This document shows positions 44,780-55,690 of a stretch of 64,000 bases of DNA, in pieces. The notes below the pieces were generated by a model. The model ran no database searches. It was not told where the DNA came from and saw only the letters and a program-made list of their open reading frames with translations. This stretch comes from Aurifilum marmelostoma. Its lineage: Eukaryota > Ascomycota > Sordariomycetes > Diaporthales > Cryphonectriaceae. The position numbers and the translations under genes are program-made. The stretch is taken from NCBI GenBank assembly GCA_027559495.1, contig JAMXSV010000028.1, positions 868,001 through 932,000 on the forward strand, read 5' to 3'. Numbering within the stretch: position 1 is the first letter of the stretch; each line of letters opens with the position of its first letter.

Positions 44780-46012
44780 ATGTCTTTCTCGTTCTCGTTC
44801 TCTGGTGACGACATAGAAGCTGAACCCTCCCCGCCACAGGACAGCCTTCCTTCAGGGTCGGCTCACGCCCCCTCAGCTGCCAGCGCCTTTCCTGTGCAGG
44901 GGAAGCCTCAGCTCCCACCGACCACCCATGACCTGAGCCAGATGCTGGCGGCCCTGCCGTCCAAGATCGCATACAGCCTCTTGGATGTGGATCTGGACGG
45001 TAGCGCGGCGGTCCAGATCCCGAGGCGGGAGCTCTGGGATGTCAGGGTCCAGCTGATGGCTGAGGATGATGGCGAGGACCGTAGTGACGAGGTCGAGCCC
45101 GGGCTAGGCAGCCACGACGTCAAGACGGGTATCTATGAGGGGGGCTTCAAGAGCTGGGAGAGCAGCGTCGACCTCGTCAAGGTCCTGGCAGCCGAGGGTT
45201 TCTCCCGGTCACTTACCGAGGGGCCATCCAGAATCATCGAGGTGAGTGGACAGAACCCGAGCACCACCCCTCCTCTGAGCCCTCGCGAGTCGTCTGGCGT
45301 CGCAACTCGTCCAATTGGAACTCGATACTGATGGGTTGTGTGTCTTGCAAAGTTGGGGTGCGGCACGGCCCTGCCCTCGCTTGCTCTCTTCCAGTGGGCT
45401 GTTGCGGAGAGGGCCCAGGCACGGGAGGGGACGAAGGAGCTGCATCCTCTGTGCATCACGTTGGCCGACTACAACCCTTCTGTCCTCCGACTTGTCACGA
45501 TGCCAAACTTCCTGCTCGCCTGGGCCCTCCATCAGCAGTCACGTGATGAGGCCCTGCAGGCAGCCCTCACTTCCATCGAGGGCGAGCTCGAGATCAACGA
45601 GCATATCGTCGGCTCATTTACGAGCTTCCTCGCCTCAGCCAATATCACCCTCTCCTTCGTCTCGGGCGGATGGTCTTCGGAGTTCGTCGAACTGCTCTAC
45701 ACTGGGTTCCCTGCAGGACCGCCCGGCCCTCCCGCTGGTCAGACTCTGGTCCTCGGCGCCGAAACGATCTACTCGCCGTTTGCACTCAGCTCCTTCACCG
45801 AGACGCTCTTATCCATCCTGCAGAGGGAACGAGACAATCACCCGAGTCGGCAGGCCAACGCCATTGTTGCCGCCAAGAGGCTCTACTTCGGCGTGGGTGG
45901 CTCCCTCGATGATTTCGTGGACAAGATCCGGGGCCTTGGAGTTGCCGTTGGCATGATGAGGGAGGAGACCGAGGGCGTCAGGCGAGGCGTTGTCAGGTGC
46001 AATCTGCCCTGA
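44780..46012 (+). CDS. HPM1: Protein-histidine N-methyltransferase (Hpm1/METTL18-like)
   Basis: SAM-dependent enzyme; in yeast and mammals the family methylates a histidine of ribosomal protein uL3. Exon 1 is 44780-45241 and exon 2 is 45353-46012, giving 373 residues. The start MSFSFSFSGDDIEAEPSPP matches the Phe/Ser-rich N-terminus typical of the fungal family; an in-frame upstream ATG is absent. The pre-core YEGGFKSWESSVDLVKVLAA is followed, across the splice, by the SAM-binding motif IIELGCGTALPSLAL. Motif II-like LADYNPSVLRLVTMPN, GGWSSEF and TLVLGAETIYSP follow, and the C-terminus is KRLYFGVGGSLDDFVD. Size and order fit the family well. Confidence 0.92.
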
Positions 46013-49000
46013 AGAATCACGTAATCGTCAGCTGTTAACGCTCGTCGTGCCCAGCGCGAACAAACAAAGGGGAGATGCAACACGCGTTCCTCGGCCCAGC
46101 CCCGCTCAGCTTGTGCCATCATGGAGGCGACAAAACACACACAACATCTGAGGCGTGCAGGTCAGATTTGGCTCCGAGACATTCCTTCTGTGGACGCAGC
46201 CTTTGACGATTCAAGAGGCTCATCTGAGCCGAGGAATCGAATGAGTCGTGTGGCCCTGACCTTGACACCACGAGACGGACAAATTATCGCCCTCCACAAG
46301 CTTTCGCAAGATGGCAACGGAGACCTCTGTTCACTCATTTGTGTGCGACTCGAGAGGCATGATCGGCCCAAGTCAGTCGTGCGGCGGCTGCCTCGCGGGC
46401 TGCGCGAGAGAGCGAACAAAGATTGCCACATTGTGAGGCGGTGCACGCCTCTAACGCCTCGGCCAGAGTCTATACGCGTGCTATTGACGGCTGTTTGGAT
46501 CTGGATCGCGGACTTTCAGATCACCCGGTGGAAATTCTAGAAAGGACCTTTTGCACAATGTGAAATGCCACACACGCACACACACACACACACAATGCTT
46601 AATGGTATATTTCACAGGACCCTAGCACTTAACGAGTGACGGTCATTTCGCAGCCTCGCAGGATGGGCGGCCTGTCGGCGGTCAAGGATACGCCGCTCGG
46701 CCTGCTGGGATGGAGATTGGACTCCACATGTCAATTCGATAGAGGTTTAAAATTGCGGGTCGCCAAACTTTGGTTCCTAGGCGCTGTGGCATCGACCGGA
46801 AATTTGGGCCTGCTAGATGCCGAGTATCGGTTAAAAAAAATAAAAAATAAAAAAAAAAAGACTCAATCCTGCCAGACTGTCGGTGAAAAAGCTCGAAAAT
46901 ACGCTTCAAGCATGACGTCTCACATTGCATAAAGTCAGGTGAAAAGCGTCCGTTCTGTCGAGGGCATCGGTAGGAAGGAGAAGAGAAACACAGCACGCGA
47001 CGGGCAGACGCGGCAGTGAGATGCAGAGCTGGTATGGCGACGGCTGTTCGGCAGCCGAACTAGGCACGCCAGACACAGGACACGCACAGTGCAGCAGATC
47101 TATAGGAGTGGGTAAACGCCCAGACGCCCAAACCCAGTTGCCAGCCACCGGCCAGGTACCAAGTTGCGATGTGCATGACCTGCCGGAGATGTGCAACGGC
47201 TCCTCGGTCCAGAACTGGAGGCCTGACTACTGCACAAATGACAGCCAAGATCAGGTAACACAAGAGGCGGGCTGACTGTGACGTTTTGGCGAGTCACCCC
47301 GTGTCCGATCCCACTGCTCGCTGGAACCGGGTTCCAGAAGTGTTTTTGCCCCAGAGTATCGACTAGATGAATGAGACACACTGAGGTCATCGCGATTCCT
47401 GGACGAGGACCTTTTGTTTACTGTGCACGCTACTGTGCTGTGTATATGCTGCCGATAGAGTCAGCGTCACAAACACTCACTCATCTGCAAGTGCGGCGTG
47501 CACAGCCTCACAGCCTTGCCCACATCGACTAGAGAGGTTCGTCCTAGGGTGTCACCATCGGGCCCAGATCTCTCGCGAAAACCTTAATAGGAATTTTGCC
47601 ATCCAACAAAAGCCTAAGTGCGAATTGGCAAATCAGGAGGCAAGAAGCGCACGCATCAATGGGGAAAAAAACCCTGTTGACCCGAGCACGCCAGGTCTTG
47701 GGGGTGACGGTGAAAAAGGGGGTGACCTAACGGCGCGAACAATAGCCACTACTGACTGCTGATGGTGGTGGTGGTTCCCCTGTTGGGTCGAGCCCTGCGC
47801 ATATCATCCTTTGTACGTCTGTACTTCAGATTCAAGATGCCTGATTGTGTGTACCCTGGCTCGTTGGGATCCTGTTGTCAGCTCGCTACATCCCCCAGCA
47901 ATTTGAACTTGGGGCTCGAGATATCTTCAATACTATCGCTAGCCTCAATGACATCCTCCCTCCTCCTCGTCCTCCTCCTCCTCCTTCACCTCCCTCACCT
48001 CCCTCACCTGCTCCTGACTGGCCCGCACCTTCCCCCGCCCCCCCCCCTTCAGGGGTCCTTGCAACTGCTTGGATCATATACACTATTGTGGTACCAGGTG
48101 GTGTTGGCTAAACCTCATAGAGATAAGAGCGTGCCATCATGCTGGGGTCAAAATTTCGGCTAATTTAAGCTAATAATTTTGTGTCTCTGTTATTGGTGAG
48201 TGACTTTGTGGAGGGGACAAGGGAGCAAGGGGGTCCTGACCACTAATGCTGTGCCTGTGCAAGCAAGAGTCGCGTGGGGCTTCCAGGCTTTCTCTCTTTT
48301 TGCCCCGGGGGGTTCTTGCCTGTTGGGCCGCTGACTACCATGCTGCCATGGTCACTACCTAGTCGCTGTACTAGTTGGATAGTTTTTGTATGCACGGTAC
48401 CTGTCGGCTACTGCAGGGCACGGGGGAGGGAGGAGCATCCAGGGAAATGACCTTGCTGATGGTTGCTTGTGTCAGTAGAAAGAAAGGATCGCATCTGGCG
48501 GGAAGGTTCCTAGACTGGAAAGCTAGGCGCGAGGAGGACCGTGATGTAGTACCACAGTATTTGAAGGCAAGGCAAGCCTCATTTAGTACTCTGCTAACCT
48601 TTCTGCCCTTCCTCTTGCTCTTTCTCTCTCTCTCTCTTCCGTCTATCACCACCCTCTTCGTATCCAGCGTCGCTCGTTGTCACTCATTCAACAAGTTCAG
48701 CCCAATTTATTCGCTTATTTTAATAACTTTTGTGTGTCTAATACTTCATCAAACTGTAAGTGTGGCTTGCCCCCCCCCCCAAAAGGTCACGCTGCCGTGT
48801 GTATGCAACGTTCTACCTTATGTCACATGGCACATTCCTCGACCCTTCCTCCCCTTGCTGTTTGTAAAGAGCATCCGTGTAAAGCTGTGACGCATAGCGC
48901 CATGGCTTTGCCGTGTCCAGCCTCGAGACAATAACAATACCATACATTCCTGCCTCGACCTTATGTTCCTGCCTCCTCAGACTGAATCGCCACCTTGTGG

Positions 49001-49171
49001 GATATTTATTGTCTGCTCAGACACTGACTCGTCTCCCACAAACAAAACAGTCTTCGAAGGAAAAACCCTCACGAGCAATCCGCAATCGCTTTCTCTCTCA
49101 CACACCCACACACACACACAAATCAACCTTCGACCAGATCTTGCCCAGTTCAGACCAAATCAGTCCTCAAG
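46013..49171. other. Long gene-poor region
   Basis: About 3.2 kb with no ORF I can support. It contains a short CA repeat (46569-46594), A-rich tracts (46832-46859), a pyrimidine-rich stretch with CCTCC/CCTCAC units (about 47955-48050), a C12 tract (48769-48780) and, nearest to the GPI-protein gene, a CT-rich leader ending in a CA repeat. The right part is probably a long promoter and 5' UTR. Confidence 0.5.
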
Positions 49172-49897
49172 ATGCAGTTCACAGCCCACCTCCTCGCCAT
49201 CTCGGCCGCCTTCTCGCAGGTGCTTGCCCTGCCCGTCCTCACCAACAGCGCGTACGTCGTCACTGAGGGCGAGCCTTTCGACATCACCTGGACCAATGCC
49301 ACCGGCAGTGTGACCCTGATCCTCAAGACCGGAATCAGCACTGACCTGAGCACTGTCTCCACTATTGGCTGTAAGTTACCTTGGACGCAAGACAGGCACT
49401 CGCTGTCCAAATCAGGATGCTAACTCGTGTCTTTTCTCCCCTCCCCAGCCGGCCTGACTGGCGACTCGTATGAGTGGACACCCGAGGACATCCCCAGCGG
49501 CACTTACGCCATCGCCATCACGGATGACTCTGGCGAGACCAACTACTCGCCCCAGTTCACGTACCAGGGCACCGGTACCGCTACCACCACCGGCACCTCG
49601 GCCTCTGCCACCAGCACCACGACCACAACCTCTTCTGGTACCACCACCTCGACCCTGACCTCGGTCAGCGGCTCTGCCACTACGACCTCCACCGTCAGCG
49701 GCTCCAGCAATGGCACCGCGAGCGCCTCGTCCACCCTGTCCACCTCTACCAAGTCGTCCTCGTCTTCCACTGGCACCTCCACCAGCTCATCTTCGTCATC
49801 GACCAGCACCCCCGTCAACACCAACGACAGCCAGAAGGTGGGCTCGCCTCTGGCGCTCATCCTTCTCACCGCTGCCGCCCTGATGATCTGCCACTAA
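49172..49897 (+). CDS. GPI-anchored Ser/Thr-rich surface protein with Kre9/KNH-like domain
   Basis: Exon 1 is 49172-49370, a 78-bp intron follows, and exon 2 is 49449-49897; total 215 residues. A signal peptide is clear (MQFTAHLLAISAAFSQVLAL). Residues about 22-105 form an Ig-like beta domain with VTEGEPFDITWTNATGSVTL and YAIAITDDSGETNYSPQF, the pattern of the Kre9/KNH N-terminal family. About 85 residues of almost pure Ser/Thr follow, expected to be O-mannosylated. The C-terminal VGSPLALILLTAAALMICH is a GPI-attachment-type hydrophobic tail. It is predicted to sit at the plasma membrane or in the cell wall. The family is common in Pezizomycotina; most members have no defined function beyond cell-wall structure. 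Confidence 0.85.
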
Positions 49898-52067
49898 GAC
49901 AGATCCGACGGAAAGTAGGAACGCCACTGCAAACGCCATCTTTTTTCTTCTTCTGTTTCAGGGCGGTGATTAGGGCATTCATCAATTAGGGCAATTTACA
50001 GGTTACAAGGGCACGAGAACAATGTTTAATTTCGGATCACGCTTTCATTCATTACGATTTCTTGGGGGGGGGGAGATGTCACAGATACCCACATCAGGGG
50101 AGCGTGTACAGACGACATTTAGCGGTTGTTGGTAGACCAGAGTAGAGCAAGCAACCGTCTATGTGGAGGGCGCATTCTGGGAGAGTACAGGAAAAGCTAG
50201 CGATGCTATCACTTTACTAGCGATTTCATTCGAAAGAGCTAAATGGAACATAAAACACTGACCAAACGCCTCTTGACTTATGACATATCCATTTACTTCC
50301 CACTCCCATTGTAGTTCAAGCATCAATAATATGATTGAAACTCGTCCCGATCTGTAGCGTAATGCACGTTGCCATGATCCGAACGCGCCTGGATTGTTCC
50401 GTCCAATCCGACACAGTCCAAGGGTGACACAACAATGCCATTTTTTCCATGGCCTTGACTGGAAGGATAAATTGGGTGTATTGTAGAAAACCCACCAGCG
50501 GGCGGCTAACAGCAGCATATAACATTGTGAACAAGGCACGGCAAAAGTTAGCATACACCCCCCCCCCCCACAAAAAAAAAAAAGAGGCGAGACGAGACAT
50601 GAACGGGTAAGCCCTCATAAGCCTCTTGTGATTTATCCTCGATCTATTCTTCTTCTCCGTCTTCCTCTTTACGTAGTTGTACAGGAGTGAATCAAAGACA
50701 TCCCCCCTGCAAGAGATCGACACTGCATACATACGTGTGATGCGGTGTGTAGTACCGTAGATGCAAGGCACCACCGAAAAAAACCACGCGAGCAACAAGG
50801 AAAGGAGGGAAAGGGAAAGGAGGCGGGGGGGGGGGGGGCGGGGGGTACGGTAACAGCCAGCTCCGCGCGGGTACGTACATTGATAGTATACTTATGCATG
50901 TTATGTATATATACTTGGAACCATGTACAGTAAGTATCGACTCACAGGTGTAGCATGTACATGCAGGTACAACAGTTGTTGCTCTTTTTTCTTCTTTTTC
51001 TTGCCGTCTCTGCATGCACAAGCAAGTCGATTTCCTCTTTAGCTCCGCGCCAGGGCCATCGGAACGGGTCGCGGATCATTATTGCTTTTTCTTTTTTTCT
51101 CCTCTCTTTTTTTTTCCCCCTCTGTTCTCGTCTTCTTTCTGGTTGGACTCGTCTGAGGATGAGGTTCGGCGGGTTCCGGTGGTGGTGTGGGGTGGCTGTG
51201 GTTGAGAGGTAGGTACATATAGTGATTAATTCATGCATGAGCGGGTCAAGATGAATGGAATCGACTGAGTGGCTAAGTAAAAAACATAAAGAATGTCTCC
51301 TCTGTCTCTCTCTCCACAGCATATAACGCCCCGATTAAGGAAGCGGGAAGTAAGTGTTTGGGCGAGGGGGGATTCAGGCTTGACCGTCTGGGATGTTCGG
51401 GAAGCCAGACAATGTATGATGTCTGTGGCCGAGGTGTGCACGAATATTTTGAAAGTGTCTACTAAGCGGTCGTCTTATAATGTTTGTGGTGACACCAAAT
51501 CCCTCCCCATGATCCCCTTAATTCCGTTGCCTCTGCTGTTCCCACTCCGCAGCCGCAGCCGCCGTTGCCACCGCCGTCGTCGTCATCAGCATCAGCACCA
51601 TCACCAGCCGGCTTACTGATCAGAGAATGCAGCCAACTTGAGGAGCCTAGGATCGGAGATGGGAAAACGTGGCAGATATTCGATCGTATGGAGGAGGGCT
51701 TACAAGCCCGATTAACAGTATCATGACACTACAGAGGTTCTGTGGCTATGTGGGATATGTCTATCATATGAAGTTGCCCGCCCACCCACCTGTCCTTTTA
51801 TCCCGAAAATGTTGCGTTGCTTTTACAGCACCGTATCGTACAGTACAAGATCTAGAGTAGACAACCAAGGATCCGTAGACGACCAACCGTTTGTGGCTTT
51901 CTAATACCCCGAAAGAAAAAGAGAAGAAAAAAAAAGGAGGGGGGGGGACGCCTCGTCTGCCCTGTATGCCCTTTCTTTGGTTCGAAATATGATTTTGAAG
52001 ATGGTGTGGGCGAGGTCCACTTACGCAAAGAGACCATCGTCGTCCTGGTCTCGAGGGGGAATTGGCC
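49898..52067. other. Convergent gene-poor region with long homopolymers
   Basis: About 2.2 kb between the GPI-protein gene (+) and Ptc7 (-). It has G10 (50064-50073), C12 then A12 (50558-50583), G14 (50825-50838), T/C-rich DNA at 50985-51140 and a polypurine run near 51911-51948. ORFs here translate simple sequence and are rejected. Confidence 0.55.
50825..50845. repeat. Poly(G) tract, G14-C-G6
   Basis: Fourteen G, one C and six more G. It is the longest G-rich tract in the window and a possible G-quadruplex former. Confidence 0.9.
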
Positions 52068-53422
52068 TCACAGCTTGCTCTTGACAGGAGCCTCGTCCAC
52101 CTTGTTCTCGGACACCACGACAGTGACCACGCAGATGTCATCCACCTTGCCGCCGTGCCATGTCTCCTGCGGATAGTACTTCTTGACCTCCTTGGAGAAG
52201 GGCCCGTCCAGCTTGGTGTTCACGCTGGCCGCCTTAGCAGCCGCCGTGATGCCCGTAGCGATCATGCCCTGGAGCGTACCGGGACCTTTCGCGCTGCTCT
52301 CCTCCGCCGCGGCCGATTCGGTGAGGGGCGAGAGGTTGGGGGTCACCCTGGTCCCTCCAGCATTGCTGCCCAACCAGGCACCGCTCTTGGTCATTGCCGC
52401 GCTCACTATCCGCAGTATGTCCTGGTTGAACAGATTGTCCCACACCCCGTCCGTCGCAAAGACGAGCACGTCCCCGTGGCGCAGGTGGTGCCGCGACACC
52501 TCTGCGTCGCGCGGCAGATCTGCCAGCTGGGAGCCTCCAAAGGCCTGCATCCGCCTCAGTATCGCCGGCGGTATGACGCTCAGCTGGAAGGGCGTGTTGA
52601 AGGCGTGGATCTGCGGTTCCGAGTATCCGTGGACCGCGTTCAAGCGGAGGTGTATATAACCGCTATCACCCAGGTTCGCCACCTCCAACACGCCGGTCGG
52701 GTCCAGCAGGCCCACGATGGCTGTCGACCCGCCGGCAGGCACGGAGGTGTCGGCGCAGATGGCCTCGTAGCCTGTCTGCATCAGAGCGCGGGCAGACCAT
52801 GGGCGGGCGCTATCGGCGGAGGGGTACACGGCGGCGGCCATGTACTCGCAGAAGCCGTGGGAGAAATCGGCTGGGTCGACGCCCGAGTCCATCCAGCCGC
52901 CGACACCGTCAGCAACGCCCAGAGCGACGCCGCCCGTGTCGGCAAGGCGCGTCACGAAGAAGGCATCCTGACCAGACTCTGGGCGGGCGCGCTTGGAATG
53001 CTTGCTCGGTGTGAGGGCTCGGTTGTAGGGGCTGAAGTGGAAGATGTGGGTCGAGGGGTCGTAGGTCCTGTCCTTGGCTATGTAGCTGGCGGCGACGTGG
53101 TATGTGAAGTACCTGCCGGGTGCAGGTGGAGAGTTCTGGGAGCGCAGACTCGGTACTGTCGAGAGTGGCCTCATACGGTGTGCTCGAGAGGATATGGGCG
53201 GCATGGCGACGACTCTAGAGGTGCGAGATGCTGCTGCTGCACGAGGTGGTGGAACTGGTGAGCAGAGCGTAACAGTACCAATCCGCGCGGCACGGCATGA
53301 CATGGCCTGGCTTGGCCTGGCATGGATTATAGGAAAAGGAGGGGTCAAATGGTGGGCTTACACTGCAGGCATGGTCGAGATGCCTGGACGAATGACCGGG
53401 TTGCACACGAGGCGGCGGCCAT
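52068..53422 (-). CDS. PTC7: Mitochondrial PP2C-type protein phosphatase Ptc7
   Basis: Metal-dependent Ser/Thr phosphatase; yeast Ptc7 activates coenzyme Q synthesis in mitochondria. The main exon 52068-53254 contains the PP2C motifs ESGQDAFFV, GVADGVGGWMDSGVDP, TALVG-like STAIVGLLD, VANLGDSGYIHLR, VLVFATDGVWDN and VDDICVVTVVV. The N-terminus is uncertain. Model A adds exon 53362-53422 (MAAASCATRSFVQASRPCLQ), joined through a 107-bp GT-AG intron to FPPPRAAAASRTS, giving 415 residues. Model B starts without that intron at ATG 53303 (MSCRAARIGTVTL), in frame with the same exon. Both N-termini are Arg/Ser/Ala-rich and look like presequences. Model A is preferred because of its good donor (GTAAGC) and family-like start. 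Confidence 0.9.
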
Positions 53423-54638
53423 TGCGACGTCGGGAGGGAGGGGGGAACGCCTTATGCGGAGCTGTAAAAGGTGCAGGAGACTCTCACACAGGCCGCGTTG
53501 AAGCCCAGCCCGGGGCCCACGCGTCTTCAAATTAGAGTGAGAGTCTCTGTGGGCATTATACGTGAGAATAAAAGGTGTGTTACACGTCAGAATACCCGAT
53601 TGGGTAGACACTGCAGATGGGTATGCGTGTGTATGTCTCTGGGTGTCTCTTCCGTCCGTAAGCGGGAGGCTGAGGGAGGTTTCTCCAGATTTGCTGCAAA
53701 GCAAGCTGGAGATTTCTTGGGGAAGTAGCCATTATGTCATTTCAGACCAGGATCTGCCGTTGGTAGCCAGCCAATCGCAGCTGCATGGATTGTATAGCAG
53801 TTCCCACTGCTGTCCCAGGTGGGCCCATCCCTGCATCCCCAAGAGAGGCAGGCAGTATGCAGTGCTATGTAGGAAGATCTCTTTGGTGGTGATGCTCCCT
53901 GAGGTTGGATAGATATACTTACTTCCTGGAGTGGGTATGAGTTTTTGAAGCTCTTATGAACAAGCATATTACTGCTCCTAATTGGCTTAACTTGGTGAAA
54001 AACAACTGGCAGTATTGAAGGTCAAGCAATGATGGGTGAAACCGGGAAAGCTGGGTCATCTCCTGTCGCAGGTAATTCTGAGCAATTGCCTTGTGGACAA
54101 GAGGATTCACTGATTTGACCTCAAGAGGACATCTACTCTAAGGAAGATTAATAGAAAAACATGCATACCAAGTACTACTACAGTACTTTGCGTAACTTTC
54201 TTCCTTGCTGGAAACCCCCCCCCCTCCTTCCTCTTCCCCATACCGAGTACACAGTACTTGGTCCCCCCCGCCCTGGCACAGGTATGCACGTGATCAGGGA
54301 GCGTTACTTCCCGAACCATTACTTTCTGCCCGCTTCTGATTGGCCCACGGCAAGCTAGCTCCGGGATTATCCTCGGCTAGCTCACATCTATGATGAACCT
54401 GGAGACAACCTTCGCCATTTGACCACGCAGAAGTTGTTGCCACTAGCCCAGAAGCCACCACCTGAGAGCAGTATTCTGTGTCGGCCATCTCTCGCGTCAG
54501 AGCAGAGCAATTGAGTCCTTCTCAACCTCGTCAATCATCTTCGCTCGGTCCAGTCTGCCGCTGCTGATGAACTGAAGTACACGACATATCGTCATCACCC
54601 CCCAAACAACCACTCCGCTCCGCTGAACCGACGCAAAA
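53423..54638. other. Divergent promoter region of PTC7 and SDH2
   Basis: Contains ACGCGT at 53519 on the Ptc7 side, C10 (54215-54224) and an inverted CCAAT box at 54339 on the SDH2 side. No supported ORF; 53345-53704 (-) overlaps the first Ptc7 exon and its upstream part is probably leader. Confidence 0.5.
54339..54343 (-). promoter_or_regulatory. CCAAT box upstream of SDH2
   Basis: ATTGG (CCAAT on the other strand) in the context TCTGATTGGCCC, about 296 bases upstream of the SDH2 ATG. CCAAT is the HAP-complex site commonly found at respiratory genes. Confidence 0.4.
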
Positions 54639-55690
54639 ATGGCCGCTCTCCGCTCTACCTCAGCACGCCTCCTTGGCGCCACCACGAAGCCTGCGTTCAG
54701 GCCGGCAGCCGCGACAACCACCAATTTCGTTCGTTCGATGGCCTCTGTCTCTGATACCAAGGGTCTCGACAACTCCCACGCCGGCTCAGAGGCTGCGTCC
54801 GAGAAGGCGCGCATGAAGACCTTCCAGATCTACCGGTGGAATCCTGACACGCCGACCGAGAAGCCGCGCATGCAGACCTACACCCTCGACCTCAACAAGA
54901 CCGGACCCATGGTTCTCGACGCCCTGGTGCGCATCAAGAACGAGCTCGACCCCACCCTGACGTTCCGCAGGAGTTGCAGAGAGGGCATCTGCGGCAGCTG
55001 CGCCATGAACATCAACGGCATGAACACCTTGGCCTGCTTGTGTGAGTAGTAGACTTTGCGCCTGGGGACAGGCAGCATGCCTGTTGAGCGGATGAGATAG
55101 GTCGCTGACACCCGTGGACATAGGCCGCATCCCTACCGAGGAGACCAAGGAGATGAAGATCTACCCCCTGCCACACACCTACGTTGTCAAGGACCTGGTG
55201 CCAGACTTGACGCACTTTTACAAGCAGTACAAGTCCATCAAGCCTTACCTGCAGAGGGATACTCCCGCGCCCGATGTAAGATTCCAGCAGCCTTCTCCCT
55301 CTCTCGCCCTCTACTTCCTCTCCCGTCTGTTCCCGGGCTGTGCTGACCTTTTCTCCCTCCTCTGTACAGGGCAAGGAGTACCGCCAGAGCAAGGCAGACC
55401 GGAGAAAGCTGGATGGTCTCTACGAGTGTATCCTCTGCGCCTGCTGCTCAACGTCCTGCCCCTCATACTGGTGGAACTCGGAGGAGTATCTTGGACCCGC
55501 TATCCTGCTCCAGTCCTACCGGTGGCTCATCGACTCCCGTGACGAGAGAAAGGCCGAGCGCAGGGACGCCCTCGACAACTCCATGAGCCTGTACCGATGC
55601 CACACTATCCTCAACTGCACAAGGACTTGCCCCAAGGGCCTGAACCCCGGTCTCGCCATCGCAGAGATCAAGAAGGAGATGGCCCTGTAA
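54639..55690 (+). CDS. SDH2: Succinate dehydrogenase iron-sulfur subunit
   Basis: Complex II subunit of the mitochondrial inner membrane, carrying electrons from FAD to ubiquinone. Exons are 54639-55041, 55124-55275 and 55370-55690, giving 291 residues. The presequence is MAALRSTSARLLGATTKP. The [2Fe-2S] ligands lie in SCREGICGSCAMNINGMNTL followed by AC (exon 1, completed across the first splice as ACLCRIPTEE). The [4Fe-4S] cluster is in CILCACCSTSCPSYWW, and the [3Fe-4S] cluster in CHTILNCTRTCPKGLNPG. The C-terminus is IAEIKKEMAL. All cluster cysteines are present. An LYR-type dipeptide context recognised by the iron-sulfur transfer machinery may lie in LQSYRWLIDSRDE. The gene is complete and unbroken. 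Confidence 0.97.

Noticed and set aside
47845..48111. 88-codon Pro-rich ORF
   Set aside because: Its proline content comes from the pyrimidine tract, and there is no other support.
52062..53261. 399-codon plus-strand ORF opposite PTC7
   Set aside because: Same reason: the minus strand carries all PP2C motifs, and the plus-strand translation is His/Gly/Arg-rich without recognisable features.
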